Assembly: GCA_026770585.1 (NCBI GenBank)
Contig: MU646735.1
Location: forward strand, 230,525 to 246,104
Direction: 5' to 3'
DNA from: Baffinella frigidus
Taxonomy: Eukaryota; Cryptophyceae; Cryptomonadales; Baffinellaceae
DNA length: 15,580 bases
In this document: positions 1 through 7,616 of the stretch, one piece after another
How the letters are laid out: the number at the start of each line of letters is the position of its first letter
Position numbering within the stretch: the stretch's first letter is position 1
Position numbers and translations under genes: made by a program
The notes under the pieces: model-generated
What the model was told of the DNA's origin: nothing
The model's database searches: none
The model's input: the letters and a program-made list of their open reading frames with translations, nothing else

Positions 1-119
1 CCTAAACCCAAAACCCAAAACCCAAAACCCTAAACCCTAGACCCAAAACCCAAAACCCAAAACTTTGAACCCTAAACCATACACCATACACCATAAACCC
101 TTCACCTAGGGTTTAGGGC
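1..119 (+). repeat. degenerate telomere-like CCCTAAA tract
   Basis: The sequence is made of CCCTAAA, CCCAAAA, CCATACA and similar units with the C-rich strand on top, as expected at the left end of a chromosome with plant-type telomeres. The units are too degenerate to be an active terminal telomere, so I read it as subtelomeric or interstitial. Organism-level inference only: TTTAGGG-type telomeres occur in plants and many algae. Confidence 0.75.
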
Positions 120-172
120 TTCACGTGATCGCAGAAAACAAACTCCGAAACCCTTGAACTATGAACCCTGCA

Positions 173-333
173 CCATGAACCACGAACCATGAACCATGAA
201 CCATGAACCATGAACCATGAACCATGAACCATGAACCATGAACCAACAACCATGAACCATGAACCATGAACCATGAACCATGAACCATGAACCATGAACC
301 ATGAACCATGAACCATGAACCCTGAACCCTAAA
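173..333 (+). repeat. CCATGAA heptamer minisatellite
   Basis: Twenty-three consecutive 7-bp units in unbroken register. Nearly all are CCATGAA, with single variants CCACGAA (180) and CCAACAA (243). The last two units are CCCTGAA and CCCTAAA, so the array grades into telomeric sequence. The long frames read through it (Val-His-Gly-Ser-Trp-Phe-Met) are artefacts of the 7-bp unit and not genes. Confidence 0.9.
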
Positions 334-385
334 CTCAAACCTTCATCCATCGTATTTAGGGTGTAAACCCTGAAATTCCCAAGGC

Positions 386-506
386 TACAGGGGTACCTCG
401 CTCATAGGAAAACGCCCACCCCGTAGGACCACCATAGGGCCCTAGGCATAGGGCTACGGTAGGTTCCTAGGGACTGGCGTTTTCTAATGAGCGAGGTACG
501 CATGTA
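386..506. mobile_element. palindromic MITE family A, copy 1
   Basis: A 121-bp near-palindrome bounded by TA. It begins TACAGGGGTACCTCGCTCAT and ends with the mirror of that sequence (GAGCGAGGTACGCATGTA here, slightly diverged). The core contains CCTAGGCATAGGGCTACGG. Ends and TA duplication fit a non-autonomous Tc1/mariner-type element with no coding capacity. It interrupts a subtelomeric repeat unit: the flank at 343-385 resembles 541-576, where the site is not occupied. Confidence 0.85.
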
Positions 507-508
507 AC

Positions 509-529
509 CCCTGAACCCTGAACCCTGAA
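509..529 (+). repeat. CCCTGAA heptamer array
   Basis: Three exact CCCTGAA units, intermediate between telomeric CCCTAAA and the CCATGAA array at 173-333. Confidence 0.8.
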
Positions 530-609
530 CCCAACCCCTCGTCCATCTTGTGTAGGGTTTGAACCCTGAAACTCCAAAGGCTCAACCCGAACCCCGAAAC
601 CCTAACTTA

Positions 610-651
610 CCCTGAACTCTGAAGTCTGAAGCCTGAAGGCTGAAGCCTGAT
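610..651 (+). repeat. NNCTGAA heptamer array
   Basis: Six 7-bp units in register (CCCTGAA, CTCTGAA, GTCTGAA, GCCTGAA, GGCTGAA, GCCTGAT). The unit length and CTGAA core show descent from the telomere-like heptamers to its left. Confidence 0.75.
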
Positions 652-716
652 GGGCAGAGCTACTCGGAAGCGAGGGACGGGCAGGGGTTGCTGCTCAAGG
701 GAAATTCTTCGTCTCT

Positions 717-816
717 TTGAAAAGGGAGGGGGGGCGGGGGGCGGGGGGAGGTGAGAGAGAGAGAGGGAGAGAGGGAGAGAGAGAGAGAGTATCCGCGCGC
801 CGGGAGAGAGAGATAG
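717..816 (+). repeat. G- and GA-rich low-complexity tract
   Basis: A G-rich run (GGGGGGGCGGGGGGCGGGGGG) passes into GAGA/GGGAGA microsatellite. TATCCGCGCG occurs twice (789 and 818) in the last part. Arg/Glu-rich and Ser/Leu-rich frames here are composition artefacts. No gene is supported between 652 and 1092. Confidence 0.85.
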
Positions 817-916
817 AGTATCCGCGCGTGCACGGTGTGTACGAACGGAAACGGGGGCGCAAGCACAGTCTGCGGAGCGCAATAGCGTTGAGGCATCAGG
901 GTTGAGGGTCCTTGAG

Positions 917-975
917 GTCCTTTAGGTGCTTGGAGCTCCTAACATAGGCGGACACTGGAAGTGGTTCTGGGTTGC
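917..975 (+). repeat. interspersed CCTTTAGGT repeat, copy 1
   Basis: Shares the order CCTTTAGGT - GAGCTCC - CATAGGCGGACA - GGAA - GGTTCTG with segments at 5078-5140 and 11397-11411 plus 11533-11580. An uncharacterised dispersed repeat; no terminal structure is visible. Confidence 0.6.
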
Positions 976-985
976 GGGTTTTCGT

Positions 986-1057
986 GCAGAGTGCACGTGA
1001 CCTCTGTCGGCAGAGTGCACGTGACCTCTGCCGGCAGAGTGCACGTGACCTCTGCCG
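986..1057 (+). repeat. 24-bp tandem repeat, 3 units, CACGTG core
   Basis: Three units starting at 986, 1010 and 1034; units 2 and 3 are identical and unit 1 differs by one base. Each unit is itself a near-palindrome (CAGAG ... CTCTG) centred on CACGTG, the G-box/E-box core bound by bZIP and bHLH factors. No gene with a supported start follows, so a regulatory role is only a possibility. Confidence 0.85.
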
Positions 1058-1092
1058 GCGCCCCAGAGAGCTCTCTGCACTCCCTAGTGCGA

Positions 1093-1229
1093 TACAGCGG
1101 TACCTCGCTCATCAGAAACCGCCGCCCCCTCCCTAGGAACCATCATAGGGCCCCAGGCATAGGCCTACTGTAGGGTCCCTAGGACCCCCCTAGGGGGGGG
1201 TGCTTTCTTGTGAGCGAGGTACCCCTGTA
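1093..1229. mobile_element. palindromic MITE family A, copy 2
   Basis: 137 bp from TA to TA. The inverted ends match family A (TACAGCGGTACCTCGCTCAT and its mirror GAGCGAGGTACCCCTGTA). The core CATAGGCCTACTGTAGGGTCC is shared with the other copies. An extra CTAGG/G-run segment makes it longer than copy 1. Confidence 0.85.
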
Positions 1230-1651
1230 CCTGCCTTCCCCAATAAATCAAGGGCCGCAGCCGACCGCTTTTGTCTGCGTGACCACGCCAGGTCATAAGT
1301 TGAAATTTCATTTAACTACACGATGTTCGAGTAAAGTTGATTCTGCCCGGGAAACACGCCAAAAGTGATGGGAATTGGAGCTCTTTGCCACTGGAATTTT
1401 AAAATTGTGTACCAGGATAAGCCATCTATTCACTTTTAGCGCGAACGAGTGTGGATGAAAATCCCACTGATGTCCTGGCGTGGCCTGGTGTAAGAACGAC
1501 GGCCGACCGGTGTTCGCAGGACCTTTTCAAATCGCGTTTCGTGTTATCTACTGAAAACCCACAGCCCCCGGGGGGGCGAAACTCGTCCAAAACGGCTCCA
1601 ATCCCCACCCCTAAAGTTGTGGCTGGCCACACTTGAAAGCAGAAATTAACG
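1230..1651. other. unassigned sequence, no supported gene
   Basis: About 420 bp without clear repeat or domain. Short opposing frames (1451-1636 on + and 1632-1426 on -) have no recognisable motif. The stretch lies just outside the palindrome and has no counterpart past 15425. Confidence 0.5.
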
Positions 1652-1691
1652 CATCCAGTTTTGACATCAATCAGCGGAAACCCGAAGGATT

Positions 1692-1754
1692 CTACATAGG
1701 CCCACTGTAGGTTCCTGGGAGGGGCCGGATTCTTATGAGCGAGGTGCCCCTGTA
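1692..1754. mobile_element. half of a family A MITE (left copy)
   Basis: Only one inverted end is present (TTCTTATGAGCGAGGTGCCCCTGTA region) with part of the core. The same half element occurs mirrored at 15323-15385, so it was already truncated when the palindrome formed, or both copies were homogenised. Confidence 0.75.
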
Positions 1755-2512
1755 CAAGCTACGCTACGCTACGGGGATGGCGACGTGCAGCGGGAGGCCT
1801 TGGGACGCTATCCTGCATCGCTGGGGGTGCATGCATGGTACAGGGGTTACTCGAAATCAAGCACACGCGCCGCTGTGGGATTTTACCGTAGTGCTATGCC
1901 TAGGAGCATAGGACCACTCCCATGCTGGATAGGTCAAAACGGGGGTACCCCCGCACAAGGGACTTGCTCTGCCTCACTCGGGTTGGCCAAAGATCCGCAA
2001 GTTGACAGGCTGTGTGTGCGGTACAACCCCGCCAACTTCGGGGCGAAAACGAGCCCGGGCTCACCAGATTGGTGAGCTCAAATAGACTGAGACAGCGCTA
2101 GGTGACTCTGTGTAGCCATGACTCGAACCCAAGCTCCCCGGAGGGGGCCGATCGCAGCTCCCTCGCGCGGTGCGTGTCCTAGTTTCGCGCGTTACCCCTG
2201 CATCTGGGGGCCTGTGGTGGCCCGGGGGCGGCGCCGTGTAGTTGAATTTTCTCTTAATCCTTTCAATCAATCATTTCCCCAGACTGGGATGGGATGGGAT
2301 GGGGTGGGATGTGAGCGAGGTGCCCTTCCTGCGATGACAAGGAAGAAAGAGGGCGTCTTTCTTGTGGCGAATTGTATTGACAACACCTAACCGTTTCACA
2401 CGGAATCCCACGACGCGCACGCCGGTGAGGGAGTAGCTGCTGGAAGAGAGTTGACCAGACCCGGGCGAGAGAGTCTGCAGGCGGGCGACTCCTACGCTGG
2501 GCAGTCGCAAGG

Positions 2513-2935
2513 CTATGCAGGATGCACAGTCGAGGTGAAGAAGTCTTGGGGAACTGAAGGGGGCGAGCCGGGCTCCTCCCCGTCGCCGTGCACGGTGATG
2601 GCCTCGTCGCTGTGGTAGCCTGCTCCTTGCCCCATCCTCCCCCGAATCAACCTGGGGCCCCAGGTTGTCGCCCCCGCGCGACGCTTGCCCAGGCTCGCCG
2701 GCTCGATTTCCGTGTGCCCCATCGCCGCGACCATGCAGGCCATCGCCTCGACGGCATTCTCCGTCACGGCATTCCTCCGCCTGTAGCGCACCAGCTTTCT
2801 TGTTGTGCCCTCAATTCTCGAGGCAGGCGAGGCAGGCCGGCCGGCCTCGCCTGCCGCGTGGTCAGCGCCCTGTATCGTCTGCGCGGGGTAAGTAGCGGGC
2901 TCTTCGGAGGGCATGGAAGCATGCGCGCTGTGCAT
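2513..2935 (-). CDS. unrecognised 140-residue protein, left copy
   Basis: I do not recognise a family. The ATG at 2935 is chosen because it is conserved in the mirror copy (14053-14475), with equal length and only about four residue differences. An upstream in-frame ATG at 3055 exists here, but the right copy breaks that extension with a 123-bp segment, so it is unlikely to be ancestral. The N-terminal half is Ala/Pro/Gly-rich; the middle has a basic patch (RKLVRYRRRN) followed by a possible helix (VTENAVEAMACM); the C-terminal part is Gly- and acid-rich, ending near QDFFTSTV. No signal peptide, membrane segment or cysteine motif is visible. The opposite strand has long GC-rich frames over the same bases. 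Coding is plausible but unproven. Confidence 0.45.
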   Translation of the reverse strand: MHSAHASMPSEEPATYPAQTIQGADHAAGEAGRPASPASRIEGTTRKLVRYRRRNAVTENAVEAMACMVAAMGHTEIEPASLGKRRAGATTWGPRLIRGRMGQGAGYHSDEAITVHGDGEEPGSPPSVPQDFFTSTVHPA

Positions 2936-2998
2936 CGTCTTCGTTGCGTCCGGGTAAATGTGACCCTGACAGACCCCTTCCTCTGTTCTAGAGTTCCT

Positions 2999-3050
2999 GT
3001 AGTAAATTTCATCTCCCGTGTAGTAAATGTCAACCCCTCGTGTAGTAAAT
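2999..3050. repeat. GTAGTAAAT iterons, 3 copies
   Basis: GTAGTAAAT occurs at 2999, 3020 and 3042, a 21-22 bp spacing close to two helical turns. It lies just upstream of the conserved ATG at 2935 on the minus strand. The mirror copy keeps two of the three near 13825-13855; the third is altered at the 123-bp segment. Possible factor-binding repeats; function is inferred. Confidence 0.5.
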
Positions 3051-3295
3051 TGCATGGTTGTTGATTGTTTTTTTTGTGTGTGAGATGCAAAGCCCTTGAA
3101 GTGCCCGGGTGGGGTGTGATGACAACGAACTTTCGATAGGCGACCGGTCTAACATCCCTGGGAAGGTGCTAAAAACACCGACTGGTTCCCCAGATGACAC
3201 GACAATAGATGGACCGGAAATTATCTCAGACGGAACTTTTCGTCAGCCAATCTTCTTTACCACACATGTACGCAACAGGTCACAACATGGGAAAT

Positions 3296-3321
3296 CTGAC
3301 TGCCTTCATGAAGGCAGTCAG
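3296..3321. repeat. 26-bp perfect palindrome, left copy
   Basis: CTGACTGCCTTC|ATGAAGGCAGTCAG reads identically on both strands over 26 bp. It is repeated at 13554-13579 in the other arm. Confidence 0.95.
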
Positions 3322-3393
3322 GTGGAATTCTCGATCTCGGTTTAGATGGACGTAGAATAGAAGGACCGAGTACATTGTAGCATGTGTACACCG

Positions 3394-3834
3394 GCAACCG
3401 ATCATAAAAACATGTACATGTACATGCATTTCATAAATCGATTCAAACCGCGTGACCGTCCCTAGTTGGTCATCTGAAGGGCCACGTGTTTTCGCATCTT
3501 TATGTGAAAACACGTGGCCTTTCAGCTCAATTTCGCGAAATTGTCGAAAAGGACCCAACGAAGCTTCGTACGAATCTCAAAGGACGCAGACCGAATTTCA
3601 AAAGACGTACCATAGACCTGTTCGTGTCCGGGTGTGGAGAGAGGTTTCGATTCTCCGCGTCCGGGTCCATGTGAGATTGTGGTACGTGTACGAAGGGTTT
3701 GTACACCTGCAGGTGTATCCGGACACCGGTACGTACGGCTGGTTGGGCTAACAAATGAAGCTATCAGCCATCTATGCGTAGTCAAGGCTGTGGACACGAG
3801 TTTTCTCGCGATTGAGGTCTACGAGCCTCGTAGA
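3394..3834. other. patchwork of short palindromic repeats between outer block and RWP-RK gene
   Basis: No gene is supported. The stretch holds a CGCGTGAC motif (3449), a hairpin at 3481-3518, and a module GGTTTCGATTCTCCGCGTCC (3649) that recurs inverted near 9241-9262. It also has an ATAGATGGCTG-type module (inverted at about 3762-3780) that recurs near 8889 and 9457. These tie 3640-3780 to about 8885-9262 in the right arm, where the same modules are expanded. Confidence 0.6.
3481..3518. repeat. 13-bp-stem hairpin with CACGTG
   Basis: GCCACGTGTTTTC at 3481-3493 pairs with GAAAACACGTGGC at 3506-3518 across a 12-base loop. Not followed by a recognisable gene end, so a role as terminator is not supported. 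Confidence 0.8.
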
Positions 3835-3974
3835 GGTCACGCGGTATTTCCATTTTTTAGCCAGCTCACGATCGTCTTGTTCTTCTACCTGCACGCTTCT
3901 TGCCATCCGACACGCATCTCAGCCCCCGACCTCCAGAGCGCGTATCGTTCGCGGCACCGGGTTCCAGCAGCAGG

Positions 3975-4826
3975 ATGCCCCACCACGCTCCGACGGACAT
4001 GCCGAAAAAGGCGAGATCGTGCGTGTTCTTTCCTCGCCGCAAGACAGAAGGAGAGGACGCAGAGCCTGGACCTCTGACGCGCCACATCCAACTCAACTAC
4101 GAGGCGCTCGAGGACCTCTTTCACCTCCCGCTCAAGGACGCCGCGCGCGAGATCGGCTTGTGCCCGACCACCTTCAAGAAGGCCTGCCGCCGCCTCGACC
4201 TTGCGCATTGGCCGACGCGGAAGAGTCAAAACCAGAACCCCCTCGCACTGAAGAACGCGCAGGCTGATGGCGTCGATGCTTCCATCGGAACGCTGCACCA
4301 GGAGCCAACCGAATGGAGCGAAGCATCAGGCTTCTGCGTCTCCTTCTCTTCCACCACCTCTTCCAGCTCGACGGTCGGAGCATCTTCCGAGCTTCGCCGG
4401 GACTGCCCCGACCCTTTCGGCGCGGTTTTCTCCAGCGCGGCGCCCGTGGGCATGCTCCAGCATGGCTCGGTAGCCCTCGACACGCGAGGCGGTGGCGAGG
4501 CAGGACGTGCCGTGCCGGCGTTCCAGCACAAGACCTTCGCGCCGCTCGACGCTCCAGTAAGGGGCTCCATCTGTATCGGGATGCCCATGCCGGAGTGCCT
4601 GACGAGGACGGGGGCGTGCTGCTGGGAGCAGGGCCGCGACACGCCGCTCGAGGAGGGGCCGCCCCGGGAGCAGTCGTGTGTCGAGGCGGTGATGGAGTAC
4701 CTCGACGGGCCTCTCGCGAGGAACTTCGACTTCATGTTTGAAGACGACGCAGGAGGCGCCGCGAGCGCCCCCCTGCCGCATGTGGGCGCTTTGCTCGATG
4801 GCGACGATGACGGCGCCAAGTTCTGA
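3975..4826 (+). CDS. RWP-RK domain transcription factor (full copy)
   Basis: Nuclear DNA-binding regulator of the RWP-RK family, which includes NIN-like and RKD proteins and the volvocine mating factor MID. From the ATG at 3975 the protein has 283 residues; ATG 3999 (residue 9) is an alternative. The frame is open back to 3900 but starts there with TTG. The domain spans about residues 37-83: it opens with an amphipathic segment, then FHLPLKDAAREIGLCPTTFK, and ends in HWPTRK. That matches the family signature RWPxRK except that the first Arg is His. A Ser-rich linker follows (about 123-138). The C-terminus is acidic, with FDFMFEDD at 251-258 and a DGDDDG tail, compatible with an activation region. 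No PB1 domain is seen, so it is RKD-like rather than NIN-like. No intron is needed. A convergent copy lacking the domain lies at 8517-8017. What it regulates cannot be read from the sequence. Confidence 0.85.
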   Translation: MPHHAPTDMPKKARSCVFFPRRKTEGEDAEPGPLTRHIQLNYEALEDLFHLPLKDAAREIGLCPTTFKKACRRLDLAHWPTRKSQNQNPLALKNAQADGVDASIGTLHQEPTEWSEASGFCVSFSSTTSSSSTVGASSELRRDCPDPFGAVFSSAAPVGMLQHGSVALDTRGGGEAGRAVPAFQHKTFAPLDAPVRGSICIGMPMPECLTRTGACCWEQGRDTPLEEGPPREQSCVEAVMEYLDGPLARNFDFMFEDDAGGAASAPLPHVGALLDGDDDGAKF

Positions 4827-5077
4827 AGACGTCCGACGCTCCGCTCCTTGCCACCTTGGTGGGAGAGCCGAGGGGGGGGGGTGCTAGCTGTAGCGTAGAG
4901 TGAAGGTTTTTGGAAGAGGGTCTGGGAGTGCCGGTGGTGTTTGGAGTGAGCAGGAAGGCCAGAGCGCAGAGCTGGAAATCTTGAGCAGAGGTCTGAAGCC
5001 TGTGGTCTCGTGTAGAGAGTAAAGGTGTTTGTTTCGATCGACGCCCGCGTGTCTGATGCTGGCTCATGGATTTCTCG
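4827..5077 (+). other. 3' flank of RWP-RK gene, conserved in mirror copy
   Basis: Matches 7766-8016 inverted almost base for base, including a run of nine or ten Gs near 4873. Probably 3' UTR and flank; I see no clear polyadenylation signal. Confidence 0.55.
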
Positions 5078-5140
5078 TCCTTTAGGTCTTTGAGGTTCTT
5101 TTAACTCCCACCATAGGCGGATACCGGAACTTGTTCTCTA
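5078..5140 (+). repeat. interspersed CCTTTAGGT repeat, copy 2
   Basis: Shares CCTTTAGGTCTTTGAGGTTC, CATAGGCGGATA and CCGGAAC with the segments at 917 and 11397. It lies in a roughly 130-140 bp stretch (about 5066-5205) that the right arm lacks. Confidence 0.6.
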
Positions 5141-5318
5141 GAAAGGCCATGCTTCCTTTCGGATCACATCAAGCCCCCCCGTACAGAGGATCGCGGCAGA
5201 ACGGAAAGGAATCTCGGAAAGGAATAGAACTTGGCCTTCTTGGTTGCCATCCGAGAAACCCGTGCTTGCTGACTGACGTAGGAATGGGCACGTCGTAGGA
5301 TCCTAGTGTGCGGGTGGC

Positions 5319-5423
5319 TATCCCTTAAGTGGCCAGAGGGTCTCAAAAGACCCACGCCAGGTCCTAGGTAGGTCCCAGGACCCTACGGTAGGGCGTATGA
5401 GCCTACTGGCCACTTAAGAGATA
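5319..5423. mobile_element. palindromic MITE family B, copy 1
   Basis: 105 bp bounded by TA, with inverted ends TATCCCTTAAGTGGCCA and TGGCCACTTAAGAGATA. The core has GGACCCTACGGTAGGGCGTA. The mirror copy at 7512-7616 has the same length and the same flanks, so this insertion predates the palindrome or was copied with it. Confidence 0.85.
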
Positions 5424-5445
5424 CATTTGGGTGAGTGCGGGGCTG

Positions 5446-6178
5446 ATTACTGATTACTGAATTTATTAAAGAGGGTTCGCCGTTATTGCCTAACCCGTGC
5501 CATTACCAGACTATGATCGGTCCATTTTATACCCCGCTCAGTCTGTCTCCGAGGGATGCTCCCCGAAGATTGGCGCGGATGAAGTAAACGACGAAGGAGA
5601 GGTTTGGTAGGTCCACGAGTTTTGACAGACTTATCAGCCTGGTCTCATCGATATAGACCTATCATTCCGGGCGGGGTCGGGTTCTTGAAAAAGGGAGGAG
5701 TTGTATTGGTTAACCGCTCATCCGATCGGTTAGCCGATCCAACTCAGGTCGGCTCCTTCAGGGAGCCGACTCCTCCATCCGGCTGTATGTGGTTGAATTT
5801 ACCCTGTGGCTATTCCGCGATGGTTGTACCACATTTGACCTTCCAAGACTCATGCCTCCACCTCTCATAGGTGACATTCCAGAGAGGCACTTGGTGGGGC
5901 ATGCCATAAGGTCCTGTGGACCTTCTGAGTCGTCTGCATGTATGCATGTGTGGCTTAAAGAACCTTGGCCTGCAAGGTTCCACTAATTCTATCGTTGGTT
6001 CATGATTGTCGGCTGTTCGTCTCACCTGATGTAGGGTTTTGGGCGGCGTTTGTATTCTGGACCCCCCTGAGGGTCCTTATTTAGATAGCCATGTAGAGAG
6101 GGTGGAAGTACCTTGCCCTTGGGGGGAGGGGGGGTTGGGGAGGGCGCGCGCACCTATCCCTTGGGAGCCGGAAAGGGC
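5446..6178. mobile_element. ~733-bp left-arm-specific insertion with GGGCTG repeats
   Basis: The right arm reads GCGGGGCTGGGCGG without interruption. The left arm splits this site, and GGGCTG occurs on both sides (5440-5445 and 6179-6184), like a 6-bp target duplication. On the minus strand it ends in repeated CAGTAAT, like the short tandem tail of some non-LTR elements, but no reverse transcriptase is seen. It contains a hairpin at 5749-5770. No frame inside is convincing. A deletion from the right arm between short direct repeats would look the same. Confidence 0.5.
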
Positions 6179-6184
6179 GGGCTG

Positions 6185-6435
6185 GGCGGAGAGGGAGACT
6201 CGTCGTAGCCAGACGTTGGTGGGTGAGATCTCCTGAAAACGCTCCTGCTCCATTCATTTTGGACCTGAAGCAAGTTTGAGGCGACACATTCTGCAAACAA
6301 GTTACCCGCGCGCATCAGAGCCTGCAGAAGCTGAGACAGGTCAAAAGCGCTGAGCGACGCTTCACTCTTACCACGTGCACCACGTGCACCACCACCACCA
6401 CCACCACCATGCTCTATCTGGAAACCAGAGTACAA
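6185..6435 (-). other. possible gene fragment with Gly-rich (CAC/GTG) run, left copy
   Basis: Minus-strand frame with a polyglycine run, then SEASLSAFDLSQLLQ and a helix-like segment ending in PPTSGYDESPSPPSP. The right-arm counterpart (about 7330-7500) lacks 77 bases, which is not a multiple of three, so the two copies cannot share one simple frame. GTAAGAGT after the GTG run could be a 5' splice site and TTGTTTGCAG or TTGCTTCAG 3' sites. A spliced gene remnant is possible. The His-rich frame on the plus strand is a shadow of the trinucleotide run. Confidence 0.25.
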
Positions 6436-6471
6436 GGTTACGTTGTACCCACCCGCCCTGCCCTGTCAGCA

Positions 6472-7069
6472 TGTCAAAGCACTTTGGTGCTTTACTCTCT
6501 TTGGGGAACGTCGACCCCTTAGGGGCTCCAACCCCGCAGATTGCTTGTGCAATTTAATGTGGTCTGCCCGGAATTGTTAGGTTGACGGAATTCTTAAGTC
6601 CGAATCCAACCTGCCGAATTCGGAGAGTATTTTTAGGAGCAGGAACCGTTTCGGTTCCGGCTCAAGGGAAAAGTGGGGGGTCCGACACGGGAATCCCCAA
6701 CCTTCAGTCCAAGGGAGGACCGGCACGCCAGCTCCTCCCATGTTGAGTACAAAGCCGAAACATCAGCCCCTGGCCTTTTACTTCGCTCATCCCCACCGCG
6801 CTCCGCGTACAGTTCGTTGGGTTGGGCGCTGATGCTTGATGCCCTCTCCTGCTAGCCACGTGTGCGTCTAGCACTTCACCGCCTTAGGGCGTGGCCATGC
6901 AGGGGAGGACTGACAGCTGTGCGCTTGCGCGGTGAATCCTGACTAAACCAGAAGCGCTGCCCAGCTTGCGTGTGCGTCACAGCACTCTTCCTCCTATGGA
7001 CGCAAGCAGGCTCAGCAGCTGAGGTTCAGGGCATGCTAGTCAGGCGGGACCTTAACGCATGTCTTGACA
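6472..7069. mobile_element. probable solo LTR, 598 bp
   Basis: Begins TGTCAAAG and ends CTTGACA, so it has the TG...CA termini and short inverted ends of a retrotransposon LTR. It is flanked by the perfect 5-bp direct repeat CAGCA (6467-6471 and 7070-7074). The mirror site in the right arm reads TGTCAGCACACAGTCTC (inverted, near 7272-7288) and is empty. No gag, pol or second LTR is present in the window. The frame at 6673-6855 is not credible. Inserted after the arms became paired copies. Confidence 0.7.
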
Positions 7070-7085
7070 CAGCACTCAGTCTCTG

Positions 7086-7147
7086 CTCGCGCTAAGTTCG
7101 ACGGGCTCTTGGGGTAGGGTTTGTGTGTTGGGGTTTCGGTTTCACGG
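7086..7147. repeat. inner 62-bp arm of palindrome centre, left
   Basis: A perfect 62/62 inverted match to 7207-7268 by hand comparison. Its inner half (GGGTAGGGTTTGTGTGTTGG then GGTTTCGGTTTC) reads as G-rich degenerate telomeric sequence. Confidence 0.95.
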
Positions 7148-7206
7148 TAACCCAAAACCCTAAACCACAAACCCTAAACCCTAAAACCTGTACCCTAATC
7201 CCTAAA
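7148..7206 (+). repeat. palindrome centre of degenerate CCCTAAA repeats
   Basis: 59 bp of CCCAAAA, CCCTAAA and CCCTAAT units between the 62-bp arms. With the G-rich left arm this gives G-strand then C-strand order, the orientation of a head-to-head telomere junction. Confidence 0.85.
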
Positions 7207-7268
7207 CCGTGAAACCGAAACCCCAACACACAAACCCTACCCCAAGAGCCCGTCGAACTTAGCGCGAG
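7207..7268. repeat. inner 62-bp arm of palindrome centre, right
   Basis: Reverse complement of 7086-7147 without mismatch. It continues the C-rich telomere-like character (CCGAAACCCCAACACACAAA) and then passes into unique sequence. Confidence 0.95.
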
Positions 7269-7511
7269 AAGAGACTGTGTGCTGACAGGGCAGCGCAGGT
7301 GGGTACAACGTAACTTTGTACTCTGGTTTCTAGATTGAGCATGGTGGTGGTGGTGGTGGTGGTGCACGTGGTGCACGTGGTAAGAGTGAAGCGTCACTCA
7401 GCGCTTTTGACCTCTCTCAGCTTCTCCAGGAGCGTTTTCAGGAGATCTCGCCCACCAACGTCTGGCTACGACGAGTCTCCCTCTCCGCCCAGCCCCGCAC
7501 TCACCCAAATG

Positions 7512-7616
7512 TATCTCTTAAGTGGCCAGTAGGCTCATACGCCCTACCGTAGGGTCCTGGGACCTACCTAGGACCTGGCGTGGGTCTTTTGAGACCCTCT
7601 GGCCACTTAAGGGATA
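7512..7616. mobile_element. palindromic MITE family B, copy 2
   Basis: 105 bp, the reverse complement of copy 1 at 5319-5423 with few differences, bounded by TA and with the same flanking ACTCACCCAAAT and GCCACCCGCACAC. Confidence 0.85.

Larger units (their letters stand above)
1652..3393. repeat. outer block of giant palindrome, left copy
   Basis: Matches 13482-15425 as a reverse complement almost base for base over long stretches, including the ORF at 2935-2513, a GGGAT microsatellite near 2287 and a 26-bp palindrome at 3296. The match begins at CATCCAG/TTTTGACATC (1652) and ends at GTGTACACCG (3393). Compared with the right copy it lacks a 105-bp MITE and a 123-bp segment and has 10 extra bases near 2966. 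Confidence 0.92.

Noticed and set aside
113-350. Overlapping frames repeating Met-Val-His-Gly-Ser-Trp-Phe
   Set aside because: They are translations of the 7-bp CCATGAA array; all three minus-strand frames stay open for the same reason.
607-905. Ser/Leu-Pro and Arg/Glu-rich frames
   Set aside because: They read a GA/CT microsatellite and a G-run on both strands.
986-1057. CRISPR-like repeats
   Set aside because: The 24-bp units are contiguous with no spacers, and the context is eukaryotic.
2588-3064. 158-residue plus-strand frame in the outer block
   Set aside because: Arg/Pro/Gly-rich GC shadow of the minus-strand ORF; composition is poor and the mirror copy is disrupted by the 123-bp segment.
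3109-3345. 78-residue frame conserved in both arms (also 13766-13530)
   Set aside because: It begins with GTG, has no internal ATG, and a stop lies just upstream. Conservation follows from near-identity of the arms. It could only be an internal exon, for which I see no splice evidence.
3900-3974. N-terminal extension of the RWP-RK protein to 3900
   Set aside because: The codon at 3900 is TTG. In a eukaryote the ATG at 3975 or 3999 is the likelier start. The mirror copy has a net +1 shift in this part.
6375-6557. Poly-histidine protein (and its mirror at 7397-7092)
   Set aside because: It reads a CAC trinucleotide run; the frame then continues into the probable solo LTR or into telomere-like DNA.
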